Shown here one piece after another: positions 1-6,735 of a DNA stretch of 14,932 bases; the stretch's first letter is position 1, and the number at the start of each line of letters is the position of its first letter. The DNA lies in the NCBI GenBank assembly GCA_050946575.1, contig JBMNVB010000016.1, positions 1-14,932 of the forward strand. The letters run 5' to 3'. The stretch is from JALCRY01 sp050946575 (GTDB lineage Bacteria > Bacillota > Clostridia > Peptostreptococcales > Anaerovoracaceae). Made by a program: the position numbers and the translations under genes. The notes under the pieces were generated by a model. The model worked only from the letters and a program-made list of their open reading frames with translations, was not told the DNA's origin and did not search any database.

Positions 1-14
1 CGGGCTTTTAGTCG

Positions 15-373
15 TGGTGGAGATGGCGAGAGTCGAACTCGCGTCCAGAAACGCTTCCGTATGGCTTTCTACGGACATAGCCATTGCGTAATTTTTTTCG
101 CTTTGACCGGGTACCGATGGCAGAGCCCGGTCTCGGCTATCCCGTGATACTCCTGTGATGCCGGGATGTCACACAGGAGGGGCCTGCATAATGACGCCGG
201 GACCTCAGCCTGCAGGAGAACCGAGCCGACGACGCGCAGCGTAATTAAGCTGCCAGTGCGTAATTGTTGTTATTTTTAGCGTTTGTATTTAACGTGCCCT
301 GTTTAACGAAGACTGAGCAAACTTCGGTCCGCTTACCATAGTTCCGCATCCCTGTCGAAACCATTACACCCCC
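15..373 (-). ncRNA. ssrA: tmRNA (transfer-messenger RNA), complete
   Basis: Trans-translation RNA that rescues stalled ribosomes and tags the nascent chain for proteolysis. Read on the minus strand, the 5' end GGGGGUG (373-367) pairs with the 3' acceptor strand CAUCUCC (with two G-U pairs), followed by discriminator A and an encoded CCA at 17-15. A T-arm with GCGAG/CTCGC around TTCGACT is at about 28-45, and the typical 5' motif GGTTTCGACAGGG lies near 350-362. The tag frame starts with resume codon GCT (280-278) and reads A-K-N-N-N-N-Y-A-L-A-A, ending at TAA (247-245). The YALAA end matches tags recognised by ClpXP-type proteases. Length 359 nt fits the family. Its partner smpB lies at 3944-4399 on the same strand. 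No terminator is visible in the 14 bases left of the gene. Boundaries rest on the acceptor-stem pairing; the pseudoknots were not folded. Confidence 0.97.
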
Positions 374-643
374 ATTATCGTATAAGTATTATACCCAATT
401 TCGGGCAAAAATAATAGCATTTTTTCAGAAGCTGTAACTTTCTGAGCCGCTCACAGTTCATGGCCGGACAATGCCGAAAAACAGGATCGTGCATTTTGTG
501 TGGCGTCTGTCGCAATATACGAAATCACCACCATTTTTGCTTATTCCTCTTATCATGCCCGGTCCTGCTCCACCGGATCCGGCCCGGCCGGAGTCCGCCG
601 CCGGCATGAACAAACGGAATCTCCGCCGACCGGCGTCCTCCCG
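374..643. other. Intergenic region between ssrA and the PPC-domain gene
   Basis: This 270-bp gap holds the ssrA promoter at its left end. I see no convincing gene in it. A GC-rich stretch at 571-600 contains a 6-bp stem with a 3-base loop (578-592, arms TCCGGC/GCCGGA), but no U-run follows on either strand, so it is not a clear terminator for the neighbouring PPC gene. The 13 bases ACCGGATCCGGCC at 572-584 also occur in the repeat units at the right end of the window (for example 14822-14834). Confidence 0.5.
388..393 (-). promoter_or_regulatory. -10 box of the ssrA promoter
   Basis: A perfect TATAAT on the minus strand, 14 bp upstream of the mature tmRNA 5' end. Transcription would start about 7 bases before the mature end, consistent with the known 5' trimming of tmRNA precursors by RNase P. 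The -35 region near 411-417 is a poor match to consensus. Confidence 0.7.
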
Positions 644-1066
644 CTACACGAACTTGAACAGATTTATTCCGAGTTCATCGGAATGCTCTCTTTCGACAGT
701 TCCGTCGGTGACCTCTATCACCATTTCGCACGTCGCGCCGACGACAGCTCTGTTCAGATGTCCGCCGGTGACCGACCCGTCAGCCGCGCCTGCGCTGAGA
801 TGCAGATGAGCATAGTACTCGCCGTCCATTGTCGTTACAGTCCCCCAGAGGCTGGTGATCTCAGCGAAGCCCCTGAATGTATTCTTGTGATATTCCTGCT
901 CCTCTATGTCATACAGCCCGACCGTGTACTCGCTGAGGGCGCCGAGCGCCTTGACCTCGGCCAGTTTGATGTTTTCCGCGCGGCACACTGCTTCCAGCTG
1001 CGTCAGTATCTCCTCTCCGACATCCATTCTGACAAACAGCCTGTTTCCGAATCTTTTATATTCCAT
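644..1066 (-). CDS. PPC/DUF296-domain protein
   Basis: A 140-residue single-domain protein of the PPC (plants and prokaryotes conserved, DUF296) family. The hallmark is HLHLSAG at residues 87-93 followed by GGHL at 101-104. Histidines 87, 89 and 103 correspond to the metal-site histidines seen in bacterial members, and the C-terminal VEVTDGT-like strand is also typical. Family proteins are small trimers; in plants the domain accompanies AT-hook DNA-binding motifs, but stand-alone bacterial members have no settled role and no AT-hook is visible here. The start at 1066 is supported by AAGGAGG at 1072-1078. A TATAAT at 1109-1114 gives it a likely promoter of its own, downstream of brnQ. Substrate or DNA target cannot be told from sequence. 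Confidence 0.88.
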   Translation of the reverse strand: MEYKRFGNRLFVRMDVGEEILTQLEAVCRAENIKLAEVKALGALSEYTVGLYDIEEQEYHKNTFRGFAEITSLWGTVTTMDGEYYAHLHLSAGAADGSVTGGHLNRAVVGATCEMVIEVTDGTVEREHSDELGINLFKFV

Positions 1067-1108
1067 GGCATCCTCCTTATCATTCGCCTGCTATTCGTTT
1101 CCGCTCCC

Positions 1109-1114
1109 ATTATA
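1109..1114 (-). promoter_or_regulatory. Probable -10 box for the PPC-domain gene
   Basis: Perfect TATAAT on the minus strand, giving a leader of about 36 bases that contains the AAGGAGG ribosome binding site. No good -35 hexamer is seen at 17 bp, so the call rests on the -10 alone. Confidence 0.45.
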
Positions 1115-1177
1115 TACCCGAATGTCGATACGTTTCCACCGGCGCCGCCCCGCCCGGGCATTTTTCCGCAAATGAAA

Positions 1178-1207
1178 CCGCCGCATTGCAGCAGCTCAAT
1201 GCGACGG
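1178..1207 (-). terminator. Hairpin downstream of brnQ, possible terminator
   Basis: Arms CCGCCGCATTG (1178-1188) and CAATGCGACGG (1197-1207) pair over 10 of 11 positions, with one mismatch and an 8-base loop. On the minus strand the stem is followed by TTTCATTT, a weak U-tract. It lies 57 bp past the brnQ stop codon and upstream of the PPC gene promoter, the right place to end the brnQ transcript. Confidence 0.45.
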
Positions 1208-1263
1208 TGAATAATTTTCATTCTATATTTATTATCCTCAGATAATACCCCTGATCCCGAAAC

Positions 1264-2580
1264 TCAGGCACACTGTCTTTCCGGAATCCTTTCCGGTCTG
1301 GCCTTGTTGGAGAAGCGTCCCGCGACTGCGAAGACCGCGCCCGCGATGACTGCCGGGATGATCCACTCGAGTCCGTTCGACGCGAACGGCAGTACCGACG
1401 TGTCGACAATGCCCGTTGCACCGAGAACACTCGTCGCCAGAGCAGCGTATGCGGCGGCGCCTGTTATACGGTCGTTCGTTATCTTCCTGTCGAAGAGCGA
1501 CATGACTACGAGCACGATGAGCGGCGGATAAAGTACGTTCAGTACAGGTGCGGCAATGCTGATTATCTTTGCAAGTCCGAAATTCGACATCACGAAGCTT
1601 ACAGCTATCACTGCGAGTACGACCTGCTTGTACTTGACTTTACCCTTTGTAAGTTCCTCGAAATAGTTGCCTGTAACGGAGGAGAGTCCGATGGCTGTCG
1701 TAAGGCATGCGCACAGAACGATGATCGCAAGTGCGATGACGCCGTAACTTCCGAGAAGTTTGTTCGTGATCGCGATCACGAGAGGAGCCTGCGCGAGGCC
1801 TGCGAATTCAGGCTGTCCCGATACTGTAGCACCGAGATATGTGAGCCCGCCGTAAACGAGTCCGAGCAGCACGGCAGCGATGATATCGGCGATCGCCACG
1901 GCCTTTCTGATGCTTGACTTCTCTGTAAAACCGTATCCCGTAGCGGCGGATATCAGCATAAGCGCCATCAGCGCTCCGGCTATTCCGTCCATCGTCTGGT
2001 AGCCGTTCAGGATGCCTTCGTGCATCGGCTGAGTGTTTTCAATAACTATCGGCGTTCCTGCAGGATGTATGATGCCGACCACGATGAGCAGCACCATGAC
2101 AGCGAGCAGTATCGGCGTCAGATAGTTCCCGATGATGTCGACAACTTTTGTCGGCCTGATGACGAACAGCGTGACGATCCCGAAGAAGATCGCGCTGAAC
2201 AGCCACTGGGGAAGCTGCGGGATCAGCGTGCTGATTCCCATCTCATATGTAGTAGCGGCAGTACGCGGTATCGCGACGCATGGACCGATGCAGAGTATCA
2301 TGACAGTAAGCATGATTTTTCCCGGCACGCGTCCGATCTTTCCGACTACACCGTCAAGACCGCCCTTGCGGTTCGCCACGACTGAATATACAGCCATTGC
2401 TGCAAGGCCGGCGTCCATGATGAAGAATCCCGCGAAACCCGTTATCCAGTCCGTCCCTGTGTTCCTGCCGAGAAACGGCGGGAAAATCAGATTGCCCGCG
2501 CCGAATTCCGTCGCGAACAGGGCGAGACCCATGCAGATGATCGCGGATACCTTTCCTTTTGATGGTTTATTGTTTTCCAT
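1264..2580 (-). CDS. brnQ: Branched-chain amino acid carrier, BrnQ/LIVCS family
   Basis: A 438-residue very hydrophobic integral membrane protein with about a dozen predicted helices, the usual size for this family. BrnQ proteins take up leucine, isoleucine and valine by cation symport (Na+ or H+). The N-terminal first helix with FGAGNLIFPP (about residues 27-36) is the signature region, and PRTAATTYE (about 106-114) is another family block. The start at 2580 follows GGAG at 2589-2592. The gene is divergent from a LysR-type regulator at 2767, an arrangement that often means the regulator controls the transporter; that link is an inference. An imperfect hairpin at 1178-1207 may end the transcript. 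The C-terminal tail (about 15 polar residues) is unremarkable. Exact substrate preference cannot be read from the sequence. Confidence 0.93.
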   Translation of the reverse strand: MENNKPSKGKVSAIICMGLALFATEFGAGNLIFPPFLGRNTGTDWITGFAGFFIMDAGLAAMAVYSVVANRKGGLDGVVGKIGRVPGKIMLTVMILCIGPCVAIPRTAATTYEMGISTLIPQLPQWLFSAIFFGIVTLFVIRPTKVVDIIGNYLTPILLAVMVLLIVVGIIHPAGTPIVIENTQPMHEGILNGYQTMDGIAGALMALMLISAATGYGFTEKSSIRKAVAIADIIAAVLLGLVYGGLTYLGATVSGQPEFAGLAQAPLVIAITNKLLGSYGVIALAIIVLCACLTTAIGLSSVTGNYFEELTKGKVKYKQVVLAVIAVSFVMSNFGLAKIISIAAPVLNVLYPPLIVLVVMSLFDRKITNDRITGAAAYAALATSVLGATGIVDTSVLPFASNGLEWIIPAVIAGAVFAVAGRFSNKARPERIPERQCA

Positions 2581-2598
2581 TTATGTTACTCCTGAATT

Positions 2599-2626
2599 AA
2601 TATAGCAGCGGTTGTTTCATTGACAA
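2599..2626 (-). promoter_or_regulatory. Tentative brnQ promoter
   Basis: On the minus strand TTGTCA (2626-2621) and TATATT (2604-2599) are separated by 16 bp, a reasonable sigma-A match. The predicted start would fall near 2592, which would leave only about 12 bases before the ATG and overlap the GGAG site, so either the leader is unusually short or the true promoter lies further upstream. Confidence 0.35.
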
Positions 2627-2691
2627 AAAAATAACACACTTGATCCGTTTTGAAAAACGAAAAAAAGCACTCACACAATAACTTTTTGTCA
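2621..2691. repeat. Inverted repeat in the brnQ-lysR divergent region
   Basis: TGACAAAAA at 2621-2629 and its exact inverse TTTTTGTCA at 2683-2691 face each other across 53 bp between the two divergent genes. Each copy contains TTGTCA, a -35-like hexamer, on the strand pointing toward its nearer gene. This could be paired half-sites or two promoter elements; chance similarity in an AT-rich spacer is possible. Confidence 0.3.
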
Positions 2692-2700
2692 TTACGGATA

Positions 2701-2730
2701 TTGCATCAATGCATCGGCCGGATATATAAT
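2701..2730 (+). promoter_or_regulatory. lysR promoter with an overlapping LysR-type dyad
   Basis: TATAAT at 2725-2730 lies 18 bp after TTGCAT at 2701-2706, placing the start of transcription about 30 bases before the chosen ATG. Over the -35 lies the dyad TGCAT-CA-ATGCA (2702-2713), which fits the T-N11-A pattern of LysR-family operators. Such a position would suit negative autoregulation, a common trait of the family. Confidence 0.5.
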
Positions 2731-2766
2731 CCTGTTATACTTGGTATGTGTGGGGGTGTTTATATC

Positions 2767-3639
2767 ATGGATCTGGAAAAGATAACGTACTTTTTTTCCG
2801 CGGCCGAACTCGGGAATTTCACCCGCGCCGCCCGGAAATGCGGCATTACGCAGACTGCCATGAGTAAATATATCGCCAGTCTTGAGGATGAACTCGGGTG
2901 CACGCTGTTTTCAAGAACGAATAAGGGCTGCACGCTGACCCGGGAGGGACAGCTGTTCTATGACGGTATGAAAAAAATTCACGGTGATTATCTGCGTCTG
3001 AAAGACAACGTGGACATGTCCGGGGAGAAGACCCTGTGGATCGGTATAGAGGGAGACATTCTGAGCGTCCCGGAGCTCATTGAATTCGAGCGGGAAAACC
3101 CGCATACGGGCATTGCCGTGACATTCGGCCGGAAGGAAAAGCTGCTCAGCGACCTCAGGGCGGGTAAATGCGACGCATTGATGCTTTTCGATACTCTTAC
3201 GGGGATGCAGGTATCCTATGACGAATCCGGTCTCGGAGTCATCCGCCTGCCGGGCCAGGTCGAAAAATTCGTCTGCTCGAAGCAGGCGCTTGAAAAATAC
3301 GGTTCGCCGGAGAATATTATCCGCGAGCTCCCGATGGTCACGCGGAGCGATTCGGAAGCTTATTACCAGTACTGCCGCGAAGGTCTGACCGCCAGGTTCG
3401 GGACTTCGTTCTCTCGCGTCATCCATATCGACTCGATCTCGAAGCAGAAAATGATCGTAAGCCTGTCGAGAGGATTCGCGATCGTTCCCTCTTTCGAAGT
3501 CGGACCGGGCGATGATCTTGTGTCATTCCCGATGCACGAATCGTACATCACCGCGATGCAGTTCGTATATGACAAGTCGCGTGTATCTCCCGAACTGAGT
3601 CAGCTGGCAGATTTCCTCAAAAAAGCAATGGCGCAGTGA
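2767..3639 (+). CDS. LysR-family transcriptional regulator
   Basis: A 290-residue protein with the LysR layout: an N-terminal winged helix-turn-helix (about residues 1-60; recognition region around FTRAARKCGITQTAMSKYI, 18-36, then LEDELGCTLFSR) and a C-terminal effector-binding domain (about 90-290). The length is typical. The ATG at 2767 is preferred over the in-frame ATG at 2650 because the protein then begins right at the HTH, GGGGGTG at 2752-2758 is a fair ribosome binding site, and a TATAAT lies at 2725-2730, inside the longer version. It is divergent from brnQ, so control of branched-chain amino acid uptake is the natural guess; the effector is unknown. Its stop codon sits inside a perfect hairpin shared with the convergent gene. 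Confidence 0.92.
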   Translation: MDLEKITYFFSAAELGNFTRAARKCGITQTAMSKYIASLEDELGCTLFSRTNKGCTLTREGQLFYDGMKKIHGDYLRLKDNVDMSGEKTLWIGIEGDILSVPELIEFERENPHTGIAVTFGRKEKLLSDLRAGKCDALMLFDTLTGMQVSYDESGLGVIRLPGQVEKFVCSKQALEKYGSPENIIRELPMVTRSDSEAYYQYCREGLTARFGTSFSRVIHIDSISKQKMIVSLSRGFAIVPSFEVGPGDDLVSFPMHESYITAMQFVYDKSRVSPELSQLADFLKKAMAQ

Positions 3640-3659
3640 AGGCACTCTGCCTTCACTGC
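3633..3659. terminator. 11-bp hairpin between convergent genes
   Basis: GCAGTGAAGGC (3633-3643) pairs perfectly with GCCTTCACTGC (3649-3659) across a 5-base loop. It includes the stop codon of the LysR gene and ends one base before the stop of the convergent coiled-coil gene. On the minus strand TTTTTT follows only after eight bases; on the plus strand no U-run follows. It is well placed as a bidirectional transcription barrier or mRNA 3' end, but a weak classical terminator. Confidence 0.55.
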
Positions 3660-3660
3660 C

Positions 3661-3942
3661 TCATTCTGCTCTTATCGTTTCTATCTTCTGTTCGAGCTCG
3701 GCTATTTCCTGTCTCAATGTGTCGATCCTGAGCGTATGTTCGAGCACTTCGGACTGCGTCTGCTCCTCGCCTTCTCTCAGATATTTTTCATACATGAATT
3801 TCCCGATCTCTTCGTACTCTTCTGTTATGGCGTTCTTTTTATTCTGGATCTTCCTTTTTGCCCTCAGGATTTTCCCCGCCTCGAAGGCTTCTTCGGCCGC
3901 CTTCGCTCCGATCTCCTTTGTCTTATCAAGAATCTCAGCCAT
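3661..3942 (-). CDS. Small coiled-coil protein of unknown function
   Basis: A 93-residue, highly charged (Lys/Glu-rich) and apparently soluble protein. Residues about 1-35 form an amphipathic helix with Ala/Lys repeats, a central block EEYEEIGKFMYEKYL (about 41-55) follows, and the C-terminus (about 65-91) has heptad-like spacing of Leu and Ile consistent with a coiled coil. No cysteines, signal peptide or membrane segment. The start at 3942 is chosen because AAGGAGG at 3951-3957, embedded in the last codons of smpB, sits at good distance, and only one base separates it from the smpB stop; a longer reading to 4011 would overlap smpB by about 70 bp. Last gene of the 6692-3661 operon. I do not recognise a named family; small proteins of this look occur in other clostridia, by recollection only. 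Confidence 0.8.
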   Translation of the reverse strand: MAEILDKTKEIGAKAAEEAFEAGKILRAKRKIQNKKNAITEEYEEIGKFMYEKYLREGEEQTQSEVLEHTLRIDTLRQEIAELEQKIETIRAE

Positions 3943-3943
3943 G

Positions 3944-4399
3944 CTATTTCCTCCTTGCCTGACGCATCTTTCTGTCGGCATCTTTCTTCGCCATATCCGC
4001 GCGCTTGTCATAGAGCTTCTTGCCGCGGGCTATCGCGATCTCCATTTTCGCAAGGCCTTTTCCGTTTATGTACATCTTCAGCGGTATCAGCGCCATGCCG
4101 TCCTGCTGCTGCGCCTCTCCGAGTTTCCTGATTTCCTTCCTGTGGAGCAGGAGCTTGCGCTTCCGCATAGGATCGACGTTGAAGATATTGCCCTGCTCAT
4201 ACGGGCTGATGTGCATCCCGATGATGACAGCCTCTCCGTTCTCGATCCTGATATAGCTGTCGCGGATGTTGACCTTTCCGTTGCGGACAGATTTTATTTC
4301 CGTGCCGGTCAGGACGATGCCGGCCTCGAAAGTCTCGTCAATGAAATAATCATGCCGTGCCTTTTTGTTGTTCGCAGCAAGTTTGACCTGTTTCGGCAT
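3944..4399 (-). CDS. smpB: SsrA-binding protein SmpB
   Basis: SmpB (151 residues, the normal length) binds the tRNA-like half of tmRNA, brings it to stalled ribosomes and mimics the missing anticodon stem. The OB-fold core is clear: NKKARHDYFIDETFEAG (about 11-27), GTEIKSVR (32-39), the central HISPYEQGN block (63-71), and the KRKLLLHRKEI segment (80-90). The C-terminal basic tail (from GKKLYDKR, about 126, to the end), which enters the empty mRNA channel, is intact. The start at 4399 follows AAGGAGGT. Sixteen bases separate it from the upstream signal peptidase gene, and the next gene follows one base later, so it is translated from an operon mRNA. Its RNA partner ssrA is on the same strand further downstream (15-373), beyond lysR, brnQ and the PPC gene. 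Confidence 0.98.
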   Translation of the reverse strand: MPKQVKLAANNKKARHDYFIDETFEAGIVLTGTEIKSVRNGKVNIRDSYIRIENGEAVIIGMHISPYEQGNIFNVDPMRKRKLLLHRKEIRKLGEAQQQDGMALIPLKMYINGKGLAKMEIAIARGKKLYDKRADMAKKDADRKMRQARRK

Positions 4400-4415
4400 T
4401 GATTACCTCCTTCCT

Positions 4416-5009
4416 TCATTCATCCGCTCCGAGACGCGGCAGCCTTCCGAACATCCTGCGCGGGGCAAGTCTGAAAAACGCCGTGCCTTCCACATCCGAT
4501 ATACGGACGCATCCTATCGCGTCGTTTCTCGAATCGAGACTGACGGCTCTGTTATCTCCGAGGACGAACAGCCTGCCGGCCGGCACCTCGCGTTCCTCCG
4601 CTTCCGCGCCCCCGGTGATCCCGTCCTTCGTATAACTCTGATCCAATGTCTTCCCGTTCACGCGCACTTCTCCGCCGCTTATTCCGACCACATCGCCCGG
4701 GAGTCCGATCACGCGCTTTATGAAGTATTTCGGAAGCCCGCGCGCGCGTGTCCTGAATACTATAACGTCTCCTCTTCTCGGAGCTCTGCGCCTGTAAGCC
4801 GTCTTGTCTATCAGCAGCACATCGCCGTCGAAAAAGTTCGGCTGCATGGACGTTTCCTTCACGCGCACAGACCCGAGGCACACGTTCACCGCGGCCGCTG
4901 CCGCTATCGCTATTACCGCATCCGCCGCAGTGTATCCGGCGACGGCCCTGCGAGCCGCGACTGTCTTATCATCAATGCCGTGCGCATTGATTTTTCTGTT
5001 TTTCCTCAT
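4416..5009 (-). CDS. lepB: Type I signal peptidase (second of a tandem pair)
   Basis: A 197-residue membrane-anchored serine protease that removes signal peptides from secreted proteins. A short basic N-terminus is followed by one Ala-rich transmembrane segment (about 27-46) and the extracytoplasmic catalytic domain. Catalytic Ser54 is in ETSMQPNF, the general base Lys98 in YFIKRVIGLPGD, and the conserved GDNRAVSLDSRN box is at 151-162. All key residues are present. The organisation is the small SipS-like type of Gram-positive bacteria. Compared with its neighbour at 5029-5712 it lacks the long acidic N-terminal extension, and its membrane segment is unusually Ala-rich. The start at 5009 follows AAGGAG with about ten bases spacing, 19 bp after the previous gene's stop. 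The two genes probably arose by duplication and may differ in substrate preference. Confidence 0.95.
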   Translation of the reverse strand: MRKNRKINAHGIDDKTVAARRAVAGYTAADAVIAIAAAAAVNVCLGSVRVKETSMQPNFFDGDVLLIDKTAYRRRAPRRGDVIVFRTRARGLPKYFIKRVIGLPGDVVGISGGEVRVNGKTLDQSYTKDGITGGAEAEEREVPAGRLFVLGDNRAVSLDSRNDAIGCVRISDVEGTAFFRLAPRRMFGRLPRLGADE

Positions 5010-5028
5010 TCTAATGCCGCTCCTTGTA

Positions 5029-5712
5029 TCACGGCCCGTATTCCGTTATCCTGCCCGCTCTGCTCAGAGGGAACAGCCTGAATACGACCTTTCCTTCTAT
5101 CCTCGATATATCGACAGTCCCGATGACGCGGCTGTCGTTGCTGTTGTTCCTGTTATCGCCCATCACGAACACCTCGTTTTCGGGCACCGTTATCTGCGGA
5201 AAATATCCGTATGTCACCCTGTCTTTCGTATATGACTCGTCCTCCGCCTTTCCGTTCAGATAGACCTTTCCGTTGTTCACGCTGACCGTATCGCCGGCGA
5301 CCCCGATGACGCGCTTTATGTACAGTTCCTCTTCATCCGTGCCCTCGTTCACCTTGAACACTATGACATCTCCGCGTTCCGGTTCGTGGTTTTTATACGC
5401 CATCTTGTTCATGAAGACATAGTCGCGGTCCTGAAAATTCGGTTCCATTGATTCGCCGCTCACGATCACCGGTCTTACGACCGATATCAGCGCGAACACG
5501 ATCGCGAACGTGATCAGGACGTCGATTATAAAACTCCTCACGTTCCTCCGGCGTTCCCGCTTTTCCCGCAGGCGCTCCACCCGGTTGCCCACCGCGGCTC
5601 TTTCCTCCGCGGCTTCAAGCGCGGCCGCTCTCGCTGTCTCAGCGGCGCCGGGCTCCTCTTCCGCGCCGGATATGCCTGCTTCCCGTTTCTCTTCTTCTCT
5701 GTAATCACTCAT
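5029..5712 (-). CDS. lepB: Type I signal peptidase with long N-terminal cytoplasmic extension
   Basis: A 227-residue type I signal peptidase. Residues 1-58 form a hydrophilic, Glu/Ala/Arg-rich, probably helical cytoplasmic extension. A single transmembrane segment (about 60-82) follows, then the catalytic domain with Ser88 in SGESMEPNF, Lys133 in YIKRVIGVAGD and the GDNRNNSNDSR box at 185-195. It is a complete active-type enzyme. The N-terminal extension is longer than in minimal SipS-like enzymes. The ribosome binding site before 5712 is weak (AGAAGAAAG), but the pseudouridine synthase gene ends only 17 bp upstream, so translation may be coupled. Internal starts exist nowhere better before the membrane segment. 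It is followed 19 bp later by the second signal peptidase gene, the two sharing the same catalytic boxes with many substitutions between them. Confidence 0.95.
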   Translation of the reverse strand: MSDYREEEKREAGISGAEEEPGAAETARAAALEAAEERAAVGNRVERLREKRERRRNVRSFIIDVLITFAIVFALISVVRPVIVSGESMEPNFQDRDYVFMNKMAYKNHEPERGDVIVFKVNEGTDEEELYIKRVIGVAGDTVSVNNGKVYLNGKAEDESYTKDRVTYGYFPQITVPENEVFVMGDNRNNSNDSRVIGTVDISRIEGKVVFRLFPLSRAGRITEYGP

Positions 5713-5729
5713 CGTTTATCTTTCTTCTC

Positions 5730-6692
5730 TTACGAAAGCTCCGGGATCTCCCCGAATATGTCTTCCGCGATCTTCCTGAATTTTTTCGGCAATGCAGAGA
5801 TCACTGTCCTGCCGCCGACCGGTCCGCCGGTGAACTGCAGTTTATACGCGTGCAGCAGCTGCGTCGTGAGACCGTACTTCTTTTTCACGACTCTGTTCAC
5901 ATCGCTGCTGCCGTATTTCGCATCGCCGATTATCGGATATCCCGCCCCCGCGAGCTGCGCTCTGATCTGGTGAGTCCTGCCTGTGACCAGTTCCGCCTCC
6001 GCAAGCGTGTATCCGCCCGAAGTCTCAAGCGGTCTTACGATCGTGACGGCCTGTTTCGAACCTTCGCCGCCCCTTTCGGACACGGTATTCGTCCGTTCGT
6101 CCTTGGACAGGACGCCCTCGAGTTTCATTTCACCCGTGATGACGCCCGCGGTCACTGTGAGATAAAATTTTCTCACGCCCCCGCGTTCTCTAATAAGCCT
6201 TGAATACACTCTCAGCGCTTCGGCGTTTTTCCCGAAAATAACCAGCCCGGTCGTGTTCCTGTCGAGCCTGTTCACGGGCGACGGCACGAACGTCCGCTCA
6301 TCATCCGAATATTCATGCATTGATGAGAGATATGAACGCACCTGGTTCTGGAGAGTGTTTTTCTTCTCTGTCCTGTCGCCGTGCGTAAGCAGCCCGAACG
6401 GTTTCTCAACAATGATTATATCACTGTCTTCATACGCTATCCTGAACTGTTTTTTCGCGGCCGGCACCTTCTTCGCCCGCGTGAGTTCATCGAGTTCCTC
6501 TTCGCTCACATAAATGCGGAGCACGTCGCCTTCGCGCAGCATCACGTCGTTTTTCGCGCGCCTGCCGTTCAGTTTTATATCCTTCCGGATCATTTTGTAT
6601 ATATGTGAAAGCGACGCGTTTCTGAGGTATTTTTTCAGGAAACGGTCGAGCCTCTGCCCGGCGTCATTTCCGCCGACTGATAATTCCACCAT
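5730..6692 (-). CDS. RluA-family pseudouridine synthase
   Basis: A 320-residue rRNA or tRNA uridine isomerase of the RluA/RluC/RluD family. The N-terminus (about residues 12-62) is an S4-like RNA-binding domain. The catalytic domain starts near 82, and the catalytic aspartate is Asp144 in VNRLDRNTTGLV, with Asn in place of the more usual His before RLD. GRTHQIRAQLA (about 240-250) and GDAKYG are family blocks. The start at 6692 is chosen because an upstream in-frame ATG at 6728 would add twelve residues foreign to the family and place the TATAAT at 6700-6705 inside the coding region. No ribosome binding site precedes the ATG, and the -10 box ends 7 bp before it, so the mRNA may be leaderless. 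It heads the five-gene operon ending at 3661. The target uridine cannot be deduced. Confidence 0.93.
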   Translation of the reverse strand: MVELSVGGNDAGQRLDRFLKKYLRNASLSHIYKMIRKDIKLNGRRAKNDVMLREGDVLRIYVSEEELDELTRAKKVPAAKKQFRIAYEDSDIIIVEKPFGLLTHGDRTEKKNTLQNQVRSYLSSMHEYSDDERTFVPSPVNRLDRNTTGLVIFGKNAEALRVYSRLIRERGGVRKFYLTVTAGVITGEMKLEGVLSKDERTNTVSERGGEGSKQAVTIVRPLETSGGYTLAEAELVTGRTHQIRAQLAGAGYPIIGDAKYGSSDVNRVVKKKYGLTTQLLHAYKLQFTGGPVGGRTVISALPKKFRKIAEDIFGEIPELS

Positions 6693-6699
6693 GTGTGAT

Positions 6700-6705
6700 A
6701 TTATA
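6700..6705 (-). promoter_or_regulatory. -10 box of the pseudouridine synthase/lepB/smpB operon
   Basis: Perfect TATAAT on the minus strand with seven bases between it and the ATG at 6692. Transcription would begin at or within a base or two of the start codon. No convincing -35 is seen at 16-18 bp. Confidence 0.55.
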
Positions 6706-6735
6706 CAACAAACGGTAGAGTATGGCACGTTTTTG

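Noticed and set aside
578..592. Terminator of the PPC-domain gene
   Set aside because: The 6-bp GC stem has no following U-run on either strand.
500..1210. Plus-strand open frame (236 codons) across the PPC gene and flanking gaps
   Set aside because: The PPC-domain protein on the minus strand is clear and has a good ribosome binding site; this frame has neither.
2650..2766. Longer LysR protein starting at 2650
   Set aside because: The added 39 residues precede the conserved HTH start, lack a ribosome binding site, and would overlap the likely promoter at 2725-2730.
3943..4011. Longer start for the coiled-coil protein at 4011
   Set aside because: It overlaps the end of smpB in another frame, and the ATG at 3942 has a strong AAGGAGG.
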